From: Cladophialophora immunda
Taxonomy: Eukaryota > Ascomycota > Eurotiomycetes > Chaetothyriales > Herpotrichiellaceae
Reading direction: 5' to 3'
NCBI RefSeq assembly: GCF_000835495.1
Contig: NW_015622542.1
Coordinates: forward strand, 310,001-374,000
DNA length: 64,000 nt
The notes under the pieces are model-generated. The model worked only from the letters and a program-made list of their open reading frames with translations, had not been told where the DNA came from and ran no database searches. Shown piece after piece: positions 20,401 through 31,833 of the stretch. Every line of letters begins with the position of its first letter. Within the stretch, counting starts at the first letter, position 1. The translations under genes and the position numbers were made by a program.

Positions 20401-23042
20401 GACTACATATGGGTCAGTTCACGACTTGGTCACTGTGCTATAGCTCCCTCAACGTGTTCACGTGGCTTGTCTGACGGGTCTGCGGACAGGTGCAGGAACT
20501 CATGCCTTTTGTTTGGGTAGACGATCAACTATCCATATGACCCTGGGAACCATTGAAACTGCGAGAGACCCATTCGCTTGCTACTCCTCCTCCTCCTCCA
20601 GGAATCTTCTAACGCCGCTCTTCCTCCGTTCAGAGTGCCACCAAATGTAGAATTCCTTTGAACTCTTGTCCATCAAGTCCGACCGCAGTGACCGCTGTTA
20701 GGTGGCCATTGTCTGTACGTTTTGATACGCCTTGCCTCGACACTAGCTGTGACCTCATGGGCGATTGACGTGACTGCCTCTATGTCCGGCCTCGTTCAAT
20801 TCTTGCTGTCTCTTCCATGGCAGACTTCAATGCCACAGGTATTCTCCCAGCCAATCAGAATGCGCCTGTGATTCCCCTTGAGCGAATTAGAAGCCGCATT
20901 CTGTGTCGCTAAAACTGCCAGCCCAACTAGTTTCCACTTTCTCACAGAGCAGCGTCTGCTCTCTCCCCTTTCATGAAATTGACATGTATCCGTTGTCGGT
21001 GCTATAACTCTCAGCTTTTGTCTTCAGCATTGTGATCCAAGGTCGCGACAAGGTGCTGCTCAGTGACAGTGTCCGTGCCAGCAGTAGTCGACGTCCTCGC
21101 ATCCGTTCCGGGAAGGGCCATGGGGATATTATGAGGCGGGGAGGATCAGGCCGCGAGTTTCTCGTACTTTGTTGAACTGATAATGTCCGAAGTCTTTTGG
21201 AGGTTACTGCGTTAACGGTATGGCCCATTGTGGCAGCTAGACAAGTATGTATGAGCACAGAGCCACCTTCACGACCCCTTTTATTCCCTTTAGCTCAGCA
21301 TCTGTGAGGGTCAAGCTGGTTCACAGCCCTCCATGAGTGTCCGACGAGTGTCCACCGTGTTTCGGTATTAGAGCATAGCAAGCCACCAATCTTCAGGAAT
21401 TTTTTGATTAGTCCCGCCACGAGTAGGAATTGGTCTCCTGATGAGGACAGTGCTCCTCTTGTGCTTGCTATCTCTATCGAATTCGGGGTATACCCCGCTG
21501 ATAGTAATTCCGATCAAGACAAGGACGTGCCGTGTGAGGGAGTTATGGTGACGCGAGGAGTGGACAGCTATCCGACCGTAAAGAGCTTTGTCTGCGGACC
21601 TATGTATTATATCGTCAGCCTGCTTTATTGGTTCCGCATCTCTTCTGCTCGCTACCTTGTTGGGAGAACATTCTTGCCTGGCGATCAACTGAAGGCTGAA
21701 GCATCACACGGAGACCTCCAGTTGAGTAAAACTGTAAAACTCTGTTTGGCAATCCTGTATAATGAACCTGAACAGGGGTTGTTGGGAGTATTGTGAGCTA
21801 GACCTCAAGGTACTATCCCTTTCCCTCGGAAATGTGCCAGGGGATGAATTATAGCCAGGAAATTAGCGGAGAGGAAGTCCCAACACTCCTTCCGGCAAGA
21901 AAGGGGGGGGGGGTGTTGACTAGAAATGGTAAAGGAGCGAGACGAACAGTAAAACCGCCAGAGGATCGCTTTCAATAATACGGACATATTTCCATGACAG
22001 GCAGAGGCGCCATAGATTCCCACAGGGCCGCCGTCCAATATCCACAGGGGACCATGTCGGATCAAGTATCTCCAGGGAGAGGAGCAATCGTTCTCGTTGC
22101 AACGTCTACATTTGGGAGACAGTGACATGGATGTGAACTGCTGGGAGGATCCGTGGAGATTGTCGACGTTGGGTTAGTTTTGTTTTCGGGATTTGTCCAC
22201 CTCTTGGTGAACTCGTAGGTGATCATGGATGTGGAGCGAGCAGAGTCGTTTTCCGGCTGGCTAAAATCCTTGAAAGAGGTCTAAGGCGCGGCGCTACACG
22301 CAGGGCTTTACCACGCTTCTGCCTGCGGCTCCGCCTACGAAGCATCAGCTTGATGCTGTCGAGAAGGATCGCTCTGGAATGAGTCCGAGTTCGAAACGAT
22401 GAAAAAGGTGGAACATGACAAGGAAGTGAAGAGGGTACCCTGGGTGTTCTGGATGGTTCACCCCTACCGGTGATTGTGCTAGACGTAGAAAGGATTCAGA
22501 GATAGGGACGAAGTCATAAGATACGAGAGAGGAGACAAAAAAAAAGTAGCGCTGACATGGAACAGTCGAGAGAGTCCAAGAGCAACTCAGATGGTCTGTC
22601 TCCCATCGTGTGCCTTTCAAGATAATCATGACTCAAGAACTGTAAACAGGTGGCGGGTAGACAGGGGAACGTTCTCAAGCGGAACAGGACAAACCTAGTC
22701 GTCGAAGAAGCCACTCCGCTCAGCTGAGGGAGACTACTTGATTCGCTCCAAGCAAAACAGATCATTACGATTCGGTTTCTTCCCGGGCGACACACACACA
22801 ACAGTAACATGTTCTCCGATCCTTCGAAGTGGTGGGCTCCGAAGCCAATGAAATACTGTGCGAGGATGGATCGTGGCTTTGTATTTTCTTAGTTCTTGGG
22901 TCAATGTGAGCACCCTGGTGCGACGCTCTTTCGTCTCCCTTGCCAGTGAAATTGTCTGAGGTGTCACTCATGGGTGGGCCCCCCCAGAATCCTTTCATCC
23001 CTTTCCAGAGTTGTGGCGTCGTTGTTGTGGTGTTGATCGTGA

Positions 23043-23078
23043 TGGTGGTGGTGGTGGTGGTGGTGGTGGTGGTGGTGG
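23043..23078. repeat. (TGG)n trinucleotide microsatellite, about 12 units
   Basis: Twelve consecutive TGG units are visible. On the minus strand they read as (CCA)n and encode a poly-proline run inside the ORF 23177-22995. Confidence 0.95.
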
Positions 23079-23405
23079 ACTAGACCATGGCCCTTGGGGA
23101 TTGACACGACTGTAAGACGGCTTTCTGGATGTCCCTGGTCCCGAGAAGCCAGGAGGAGAGGGCATCGACCACTCCAAAGAAACGGAAAAGTTCCTGCTCA
23201 GTGACTAGAAGCGTGGATCTCCAGCGCGTCCACCGTTTGCAAGCACATCGTCGGGTGCACTCAACTTGTAATTTCCCCCCTTTTTGGGGCTACCAAGGGA
23301 AAGGCGCTAGATTTGCCAGCTGCGACAATCTTCATCTTTATGCCCCTCAGGCCCAAGTCGTTGACATGGTATTTGAAAAGATGACGGACATATTATCGAG
23401 AGATA

Positions 23406-23436
23406 GTCATGGTTGTCATGGTTGTCATGGTTGTCA
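23406..23436. repeat. 9-bp tandem repeat (GTCATGGTT) x3.4
   Basis: Three perfect copies of GTCATGGTT are followed by GTCA. In the plus-strand frame they would encode HGC repeats, but no gene is supported there. Confidence 0.95.
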
Positions 23437-24081
23437 ATCCCAGGAAGTCGCCCGGATCATTCGAGCCACCGTGCCTATGCCGGCTGCTTGGAAAATTCCG
23501 ACGAACATTGACCCATGAATTGTAAATTGCCGGCCGGGAGACACCCTTCCTCGTCGTTGTATTCGGGGCAAAGTATCGGCGGGAGTAGTTTGGCGGAGAG
23601 AAAAGGGTTGAGGCTCGCGGATTAACGGCGATGACAACTATTACAACATATTACAAAATCAGCAGAGGCGCCAAATGGGAATGGGCACTCACTAAGCTGC
23701 TGTCGTCTGGTTGCGGCAGAATTTGACGCCCACTCCAGAAGACTAACCGACCAGCTGTGCGATTCAGTGGACTACTTCAGTTGTGGTAGATCAATAGCCC
23801 ATAGGACAACAACATGCCGGCGACCTGCAACGCCGGTAGAGTAGCTTTTGCGGATTTTCCTTGCACTCAAAAGCATCCCTGAATAGTTCCGCAAGATACA
23901 AATCTATACAGCATACTGTGACAGCTGGCCAACGAATACTTCAATTTCCACCAGGAAAAGAACCACAAGCTCACACGCATCCATCGCTGCACGACCACGT
24001 TTTCCAAACACCATGCTGTCTCGAACACCTGCACAAACACTGATCACCAACCACAAAACGCAAAATCCATCCAAATTCTCT

Positions 24082-24789
24082 TCATGACGTACCTCGCGTG
24101 GAAGCCTGTCGGTGAAAACTCTTCAGCTGGTTGCTCAACCACTGCCCCCGTGCTCTCAGCATCTGGTTTTCATGCTTCAGCGACTCGGCATAGAGGAGGA
24201 GGTCCTTGACTTGTTTCTCTAGGTCCTGCACATATTTCACCTTGCGTTCCCGGAACGCACGTTGCGCTTGCCGGTTCTGCATTTTGCGCTTTTCCTCATT
24301 CGGGGAATCTCCCTTTGTCGAGTTGGCGCCAGTGCTATTGTTGTCGGCTGGTTCGCTTCGCTGGCGGTCCTGACGGTGTGTGACCTCATTTACGCCGGCT
24401 TGGAGTCCATCGTCGTCATAGTCAAGCGGCAGACCAGATGACAGCTCGTCGATAGGGTAGGTGGGAGTTGATCCTTTGCTCGGAGGATGTTGGCTGATGC
24501 GCTCAGATACTGACATTGGAGAGCCAAATTGATGATCGGTCACCGCACCCGAGCTCCAGAGCCCATCAAATAGCCCGTGGTCTGGCTGCCACATATTCTC
24601 TGTCGAGGCATGACCGAACCACTCATCGAAGTTTTGGTTGTGGAACGAATCAAAAGTGAAGAGACCATCTATGCTTTCTTGACTCAGGCCATGATCTTGA
24701 GAGGAACTTGGATCAAGCCCAGGAGCGGTCGACGTTGAGAACTGTGAATGCTTCGAAGACTGTGCCGGTCTCTGCGTGAGTCCTGACAT
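24082..24789 (-). CDS. bZIP transcription factor, Yap/Pap1-like
   Basis: The frame from ATG 24789 encodes 235 residues. The basic region (EEKRKMQNRQAQRAFRERK, residues 165-183) has the NxxAQxxFR signature of the AP-1/Yap group, and a leucine zipper follows (VQDLEKQVKDLLLYAESLKH). The N-terminal half is acidic and Ser/Gln-rich with aromatic clusters (FDSFHNQNFDEWFG), typical of an activation domain. The protein ends about 50 residues after the bZIP and lacks the C-terminal cysteine-rich redox domain of Yap1. A consensus donor (GTACGT, 24092-24087) overlaps the last codons and could splice to 24028, replacing the end by about 42 residues, so the C-terminus is uncertain. A stop lies upstream of the ATG in frame; a further 5' exon cannot be excluded. 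Confidence 0.82.
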   Translation of the reverse strand: MSGLTQRPAQSSKHSQFSTSTAPGLDPSSSQDHGLSQESIDGLFTFDSFHNQNFDEWFGHASTENMWQPDHGLFDGLWSSGAVTDHQFGSPMSVSERISQHPPSKGSTPTYPIDELSSGLPLDYDDDGLQAGVNEVTHRQDRQRSEPADNNSTGANSTKGDSPNEEKRKMQNRQAQRAFRERKVKYVQDLEKQVKDLLLYAESLKHENQMLRARGQWLSNQLKSFHRQASTRGTS

Positions 24790-25196
24790 GATGCTTTGCA
24801 ATCTAGGCGTAGAGGTTACTATGTCGACCCGAGTTGATGTGGAATGCTGAGGAGCAGGCAATCCTTTGAATCAACCATATCTTCAGGGGTCTCTGGAGGC
24901 AGGTAGCAATCTGCTGACGGCATTGCTGTCCGGCAAAAGTGGCTAGAGACTTGGTGAGCCTTCGATTCTAGCGGTAACGTCTGTTGGACACAACTGCTGA
25001 CTGGGGTTGCCAGGCTTACTGGTGTCAATCGCTGTTTGAGCAGTCATCGAAGCAGCCACAAACAAATTAAGAGGCTACTCTTCTCTGGTTGAAGACGCCT
25101 TGCCATTGAAATGCGCTGCTGCTTGGCCAGAAGGCGGCTCCGCAGCATAACGCGTGAGAATTGAAACACTGTACTTGCGGTATTCGAGATCAGTAA
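24790..25196. other. Spacer upstream of bZIP gene
   Basis: A minus-strand ORF at 25028-24819 overlaps the bZIP 5' region in another frame. It may be leader sequence or an unrecognised 5' exon. Nothing else is seen. Confidence 0.35.
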
Positions 25197-25616
25197 TCAT
25201 TGGTAAAAGGGGTTTCGGAACGGGCCACTCATCTCAGGCAACCAAATTCGCTGGCGAATGCCCGTGGAGGCGTCGGCCCTAGGAGTGTTAAAGTGGCTTC
25301 GTTTCTCATAGACGCAAGCAGCTAGCTCTCTGTATCTCGGGTATCCACAGTCTCGACCCCAGGCAACGTACGTTACAGTGTTCCAGTTGGTATCGCAAAA
25401 CCTCATCGTGACTGTGCAGTCTGTCCCGCTGGATTCGAATGACAGAGCTGCCCTGGACCTCATCGAATCCTGGGTGGTTCCAACCGTCGGGAAGGATGGG
25501 CTAAGCCTCGTCAATGTGCGGGAAGCGTAAACATCCGAGATCTGGGTCTGTATCTCCCTGCGCTTCGGAGAGCGAGGAGCGCGAAGAGCGAGGGGACCAG
25601 ACACCATGCTACACAT
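25197..25616 (-). CDS. Orphan ORF, 139 aa, doubtful
   Basis: An ATG-initiated frame encodes 139 residues with five cysteines and a central block CTVTMRFCDTNWNTVTYVAW followed by RDCGYPRYRELAACVYEK. There is no signal peptide at this start (MCSMVSGPLALRAPRS) and no domain that I recognise. It sits upstream of the bZIP gene on the same strand, separated by 407 bases. It may be a real lineage-specific gene, a 3' exon of something larger, or chance. Confidence 0.28.
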   Translation of the reverse strand: MCSMVSGPLALRAPRSPKRREIQTQISDVYASRTLTRLSPSFPTVGTTQDSMRSRAALSFESSGTDCTVTMRFCDTNWNTVTYVAWGRDCGYPRYRELAACVYEKRSHFNTPRADASTGIRQRIWLPEMSGPFRNPFYQ

Positions 25617-26209
25617 GGCCTAATTGGCGGAAATGTGCGAGTTAAATAGGCTTAAATAAGGTACATTACCTGGAGACGCGACAACCACATATCCACATGG
25701 TATATCAACTTCTGAGCATGCTGTGATTGATGGCAGTCAGAAACTGGATGAACCTCAGAACGCCGCGATTGCTTTGCACCAACATATCAATCGAGTCTGC
25801 TTTTTCTACTCAAACAACGGCTTGCATATGTATGGCTTTGGCGTATGCGTCGAGCGTTAGAAAGCATATATCAATGATGGATTCAAATGGTGGATGCCGC
25901 GGCCGCATTCGCGGGTCGTATTGGTTGTTCGTTTTGCTTCCTGCGTCTGCAGTTTTGTTGACAAAGTCCAACCATGAAAAGTCTGCTCTCAGCTGTCAGG
26001 AAGCCTCTGAATCTGAGGCTCGGTCCCTTCGACTGGCAGTCAACGGGCTGTCGAGGGAGAAACCGAGGTAGTCCCGGTATCCTCGAAATGGTAACCGACG
26101 GCTCCCCTCATTTGTGGCGGACAACAGTAGATGATAAGAGAAGCCGGTCTCGTGTCAATGCTTGCATTTCCGTCCAAGTCGACTGACCAGAAGAGCTGTT
26201 GGTTGGGAA
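25617..26209. other. Spacer upstream of acyl-CoA ligase gene
   Basis: Small overlapping frames only. The region should include the promoter of the AMP-binding enzyme starting at 26210. I see no TATA box. Confidence 0.4.
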
Positions 26210-28112
26210 ATGGCGCCACATTGGGCCAGATTCGTGCATCCAGAGGCACCAGATGTGCATGGCAAATACCAACCGACAAACGACAAGATCTTCAGATCTC
26301 CATTCGGCCCATTTCCTCCTACGCCGCAGGATCTGAATGTTCACGAACTGTGTTTTCCCCCAGGTCAACCATTGCCTCCAGACTATGACCTTTTCATCGA
26401 CGCTGTGACCGATCAGAGGGTCACACTCCACCAATTTTACGAAAGAGTCTGCGCGTTAGCACGAGCACTTCGTTATGACGGTCCCAATCCTTTGGGACTG
26501 ACCAGGTCGCCCGTGGACGACCGAGACAATGGTGAGATCCTGGGTCTCTTTTCCCGCAACCACATCCACTATTCGATGCTGGCTCATGCGTGTTTCCGTG
26601 CTGAGCTGGTATTTGGCGGAATCAGCCCGGCATCCACGCCGTACGAACTGTGGCATGTCTTGCGAAAGATGCAAATCACATCTATCGTATGCCATGAGAC
26701 GCTTCTCCCTGTGTTGCGTGAAGCTCTCAAGCTGGGAGTCGGTCCGGACAACGAGAAGCTCCGACTGGTGCTTGACCAAAGGAAGATTGTCGTGCTGGCG
26801 GACGATGACTCCTTGGATTGCGTGGGAGGCTGTCCAACAGTAGAGTCTTTCGTACGCCGCGGCTTGCAGATGCAAGAGCGCAAAAGAAAACTCGTTGGCG
26901 GCGACAAATTGTGTTATCTGTTTCAGTCGTCGGGCACATCCGGTCTGCCCAAGGCGATGATGATCTCCCACAAAAATGCGGTCCACAGCGGTTTACAAGG
27001 GACCACAGCCGCCACGCTGACAGCATTGTTCAACCGAGTCGAACCACTCACACACCAAACTCTCCTCGGGATTGTGCCAGCATACCATTCCTACGGCATG
27101 ATCATGTGGATTTTGCGGGTCAACCTTGCACCGGCTACCAACATCATGATGTCAAAATGGAACGTCGAACTCGCCCTGAAATCCATTGAGAAGTACAGGA
27201 TCACCGTCTTGCCCCTAGTCCCTCCGATTGTGAGGCAGCTTGCTCAGTCTCCACTGACTGAAAAGTACGACCTATCGTCCGTTGTCAGTTGCTCCAGTGG
27301 CGCGGCGTATCTTCCACCTGACGTCGCATATCAGCTTGCTCAGAAACTGCCCGTTAAGACCCCCATTCCCTCTGGATATGGTCTGTCCGAAGCCGCGTCC
27401 ATCGCATCACCCCCTATAGCAGGGATCTTCGGTTTGAAGGCTTCCGAGCCGGGTACAATCGGCTACCTCCTCCCAGGGATGGAAGGCCGAGTTGTTGACC
27501 CGGACACTCTAGAAGATGTGCCGAAGGGCACCAAGGGCGAGTTGTGGGCAAGGGGGAATGTCGTGTGTATGGGATACTTTCGAGATCCGGATGCCACTGC
27601 CGAGCTGTTCGCGGAGCCCGGCTGGTTGAGGACAGGAGACCTTGTCATGCGTGACGCTGAAGATCGAATTCATTACCTTGATCGTCTGAAGGAGATGATC
27701 AAGGTCAAAGGCTTACAGGTAGCAGCAACCGAGGTGGAAGATACCCTGCTTGATCATCCAGAGAAGCTTGTGACGGATGCATGTGTTGCGGGAGTCAACA
27801 ACGGCAGAGGAGACGGAAGCCTTTTCCCAAGAGCGTGGGTAGTGCTAAGTTCCGAAGGCAAGAAGCAGGGCGCGGAAGCAGTGATCAAGAAGTTAAATGA
27901 GCATGTCGGACAGCGCCTGAGTAAGCACAAGCATCTCGCCGGCGGAATCGAAATAGTTGACTTGGTAAGGCTAAAACGCAGAATGCTTGGTTTATTGCTG
28001 ACCATCAATCCTCTAGATTCCAAGAACACCATCGGGGAAGATGTTGCGGAGAGAGATGAGAGACGCTTATCATCGCCGCATCCATAAGGAAAACCCGCGA
28101 AGTAAATTATGA
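26210..28112 (+). CDS. Peroxisomal acyl-CoA synthetase / 4-coumarate-CoA ligase-like enzyme
   Basis: Exons 26210-27964 and 28017-28112 are joined over a 52-bp intron (GTAAGG donor, GCTGACC branch, CTAG acceptor), giving 616 residues. The enzyme activates a carboxylic acid with ATP to an acyl-adenylate and then an acyl-CoA. Motifs in order are the phosphate-binding loop FQSSGTSGLPKAMMISHKN (about 237-255), GYGLSEA (about 390), GWLRTGD (about 472), the hinge DRLKEMIKVKGLQV and, only after splicing, the catalytic-lysine motif PRTPSGK near 587. The C-terminus is SKL, a canonical peroxisomal targeting signal, so it acts in the peroxisome. The longer frame starting at 26162 begins with TTG; I chose the first ATG, 26210. 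Substrate (fatty, aryl or coumarate-like acid) cannot be decided from sequence alone. Confidence 0.92.
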
Positions 28113-30902
28113 GCTGTTTGGTGCTATTGCTACCGCAGTAGCAGATTCGACACCGCTGGAAAAAGAGCCCCCGATTCACGGTAGACGATCTGAGACAAAG
28201 AATAGATCCATCAATTCCTCAAATCTTTCCGCTTGATTGTTGGCGGCTTCATCAGGCGCCACCCGTTATCTGTGTGGAAAGGTCGTAACCCAAGACATCG
28301 TTGTAAAGGCTCTTTGTGCGAGGACACCGAGTGGCTCCGCAAACCATACACAAGATGGCATTGAACTGGAATGCTTTTGAGATCCAAGACGGGAGAAGGC
28401 CGAAGACACTAATTAGTGCGTTTCCACGTTGTCCTGATCAGTCATCACGACTGTATTGTAGGCAAAGCGGGTCTGACATGCATCAGACCCGCTTCGAGAC
28501 GAAAATGGAAGGATAACAAGACCTTACTAATAGACAAATTGATCTGAGCCTCGGGCAAGTATGGTCCTTGTTTACGTAGCAGCCTTGACCTAGGCGCAGC
28601 AGAAAACGAAGAGAATGTCGAAAGGAGCCCGGTGTCAGTAACCACCAACTCTCCGATTCGACAAACCAGGAGCCCAAGGCGTGCTGATCGGGTATCGCAG
28701 CTGGCCCGCGCCCGGACCATAGGATGTCAAAGTCGTCGACAGCTGCGGTCCTGGTTTTCGAGAGATTGCTTCACCACAGATTCATCTCCAAGAGATAATA
28801 TTGTGACCCGAGAGTGGTGGGTCGAGGCCTGTAGAGCATGCTGTTGGGATGCGGACACAGCCTAGTAAGCAAAGTGGCAAAACCGCCTTGAGGATGAGGT
28901 CGTGATACGTGACCGAAATGCATCCGAGTTCGAAAATCTCAAGGATGATCCCATGGGAAGAAGAGGCCAAAGCGATCACCGTTGCTGGCCTCTGGTGAGC
29001 CCTCGCTGAATTTGCAAAGAGAGTGATAAACCAGGACCATTGGAGGAGGAATCAGGGCCTCTGCAGTTTCTGTTGGCGGCACCTCAAGATGAATCTGAGT
29101 GTACGACAAAAGTCCAGCAGGATCGTCAGGTTCTTGCCGGGATCACCAAAGCACGAGCTGTATTCGGGACCAGATCGACAGATCCGAGCCTATACGCAGA
29201 TCGAGTTTTAGGCTACTTAGGACCGCCGACAACCAAGCCGACGATAGGGCGAACTGATGCACCCAACATTCGACTCACAAACAGAGCAGCCTACCGGATG
29301 GCATGCGGCAGTAGGACTAGCTAGACTAGACTGGACCTTCAGCACAGACGGCGGGAAAAGCTGCATACCCTAGTCGCTCCATTGCTCTCGACAATGGTCA
29401 AATTATCGCATTCCTTGAGTCTTGATGCTGTACTTCAACAATATCGAACGAGAGCCGACGAAGTGTGAGAAGGAGTTACAAAGAGATCATGAGCGGTGAG
29501 GAAGTCAAAATGAGGGTTTGCTGTCGTGGTCAGCGCAGGGGAACACATTCGCCATGACGGTATGTCGAGCTCGTGACTTTTCGATGTCGAGGCAGTCAGC
29601 GCTGTGTCGCAGTTGCTGTACCCACAGGGAAGCCATAGGGGAAGAGTAGGAGGAGCCGCAGAGGCAGAGGCCGCAACATCCACAGTCAACAAACACCGGG
29701 ATGCAGGAAACCGAGTTTCGTGAGTAAGGACAAAAGCCAAGTCGGCTTGGAGATGCTGATGCCGAGCGGGTCGTGATTCGGCAATGATGGACGCAGAAAT
29801 GCTGCGAATGCCCAACCATGGCCCGTGGGGCGAATGGGGGAAGGCGGACGAACAGGTGTTCATGCACAGGACGGTCCCTCTTCGGGAGTGAGCCCAGCCA
29901 CGGGCCATGCGGAGGCCCTCATTGGCAACTCAGGGGTCGAGAACCGTCATAAATGAGACCGGAAGACGTGGACCGGTCTTGTTGCGCCTTGGGCAGATGG
30001 TGAGAACAGGCGGTGGAGTCGGCAAGTCCAGTCCTTGTCGCAACGACAGCCGTCATGCTGTGTAACGGGGGAGCAGTGACGGGAGGCCGTAAACGAGCAG
30101 CACAGCAGTGGAAGATAGAACCTAGGGTCCACTGGTGAAGTCAGGGTTTCATCGTGATGGGGATAGGGCAAGTGAAAACTAGAGATACTTTGGTAGAGCA
30201 GCTGAGGGCGAAGCAGGAGTAAGAGAGCAAGAGACAATGCTGTTTTGCACTGCAGGAGACTCGTTGCAGAGCGGGCATCGGAGAAACAATCTTCCGACTC
30301 ACTCCGTCTTCCGAACCTCATTTGGTCCCTCTGCTGTGTCGTCCTCGTGCTCCTCCTACGCAGCTCCCTAGCCTCTGATCTCTCCTCAGCCCGCTGAAGA
30401 CATCGAATTCAGGACATTTGTCCCAGGTTCAGCTAGGAGACATCTCAACTCCTTTCCTGACTATACTTATCTGGCGGTCAGGGTGGTTAGAAACCCCACG
30501 CGACACAAAGCTCGGAAACGGCCTCGTGATTGGCATCCGCATGGTTGACAGATTTCCTAGACGCATGAGGCACCCCAACCCTCGAGGCCACTTTTGGGTC
30601 GCAACCACGGGTGGAGGCACGCTGCAACACGGTAGACGTCGCTTTCAGCTTTCATTGCTCAAGTGGTATTACGTCCTAGTCGTCTCTGTCCCTCGAGGCT
30701 CTATCCCAACAGAATCGCGATTTTGCTATCAATGTGGCCATGCAGTCTGTGTCTGTCCTTCCAGCAGCAAGAAAACACCCCTTCCAACTGATACCCTCGA
30801 CCCAACACAGCCCGGCAACCCAGCAAAGCCAGTGAGATTAAGATTGTCCGAATACCTTCCAACGCCGGCGCTTCAGCTCGATGTAAACGGCGTGGACGGG
30901 TA
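28113..30902. other. Spacer of 2.8 kb with a strong palindrome
   Basis: No gene is supported. Minus-strand frames at 29435-30321 are open but show no domain or splice pattern. A perfect 12-bp inverted repeat lies at 28465-28494, 353 bases after the ligase stop codon. Confidence 0.4.
28465..28494. repeat. Perfect 12-bp inverted repeat with 6-base loop
   Basis: The arm AAGCGGGTCTGA is mirrored by TCAGACCCGCTT across the loop CATGCA. The dyad contains CGG and CCG half-sites separated by 18 bases, so it could be a regulator binding site or a small structured element. No function is shown. Confidence 0.85.
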
Positions 30903-31833
30903 TCAGCCATTCTTGAAGTGCTCCTTGGCGTATTGTTCGCATGCCTAGAGTAAACTAGATTGAGCTCGGGTCTGAGTTGGACCACGACCAGATACTGACC
31001 TTGGCTGGCTTGCCGAGCTTCTGCCCGATCGCTTTCCACTTGTTCGCTTCGTATTCTTTAATAGCTTCGCGAAGTGCTGCCGACTGTAGGCATTCGGTTT
31101 AGATCAAGAAAGTTGAAGCACTGTCCCGCATACGTACCTCATCTTCGGCAAATTCGGCATAGTGCATATCCTGAAGGACTCCGTCAGAAACAACCCAGCT
31201 CGTGTTGACCCACGCTTTACCTTGTACCAGTGTTTTTTCACGCTGCCTTCAGTTCGTGCAGGGAAAGCCTGTCGTGGATTAGCAAAAGAGAAGCCCAAGT
31301 GGAGGCCAGCCAGAGAACTACCTTTGCAATCTCACTCCAGCTGTGCCCGGCATCACGCATTCGCTTCAACCGCTGTTCCTCCTGGGCAGTCCACGGCGTG
31401 TTGGTCCGCCCGCGCTTCTTGCCCGCCTCGTCCGCTAGCGACGCGGGCAGATGGGCATTTGATGGTATGGGCTCCAGGGGCAAAGCCGTACCTGGAGGAA
31501 GTGTGTTTAGCTTCGGACTGTGTGATGCCCGTCGCTTGCGTGGATTTGGGGGAGAAGCTGGCGGGTGAAGCAGGTCGGCATTGGGTCTGGGTGCCAGCGG
31601 CGCCTGAGGCGCTGGTACCTCTTTGTTAGTGTGAGAAGACGTGGTGGAAGCGAACTGCTTTTGCTTTTTGGCTGGAGGGGGTGATCTGATACGATGGGGA
31701 GGTCAGACTCGGGCCGGTGAGGTCAAGACATAGAAATGAAGTCCGGAAGAGTAGCCGTCCAGGCTGGAGCACCAAGCAAAGCCCTTTGGTGCAATTTCCA
31801 ATGTACCACTCGGGACAAGAGAACTTACGACAT
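30903..31833 (-). CDS. Myb/SANT DNA-binding protein, six exons
   Basis: Exons on the minus strand are 31833-31829 (only ATGTC), 31685-31322, 31268-31221, 31170-31138, 31083-31000 and 30944-30903, giving 191 residues. Each junction keeps phase and has GT..AG ends; the first donor is the perfect GTAAGT. Residues 1-92 are Pro/Lys/Ser-rich with a basic run (NPRKRRASHSP). A first SANT/Myb repeat starts at TPWTAQEEQRLKRMRDAG (about 98) and runs through HSWSEIAK joined to AFPARTEGSVKKHWYK. A second, more divergent repeat covers ALREAIKEYEANKWKAIGQK to the C-terminus (YAKEHFKNG). The order Trp..Trp..His-Trp-Tyr-Lys is a normal Myb helix pattern, and it appears only after all introns are removed. A nuclear DNA-binding role is likely. 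Confidence 0.87.

Larger units (their letters stand above)
17494..24081. other. Gene-poor stretch of 6.6 kb
   Basis: No ORF here shows a domain, a long ATG-initiated frame or a consistent exon chain. Base composition is ordinary, without the AT-rich signature of repeat-induced point mutation. Noted inside are a (TGG)n microsatellite at 23043, a 9-bp tandem repeat at 23406, and a proline-rich minus-strand ORF (23177-22995) that could be the start of an unrecognised gene. Confidence 0.4.

Noticed and set aside
29435..30321. Minus-strand frames of 120-157 codons
   Set aside because: Overlapping frames with no recognisable motif; several lack convincing starts and they do not join into a consistent gene.
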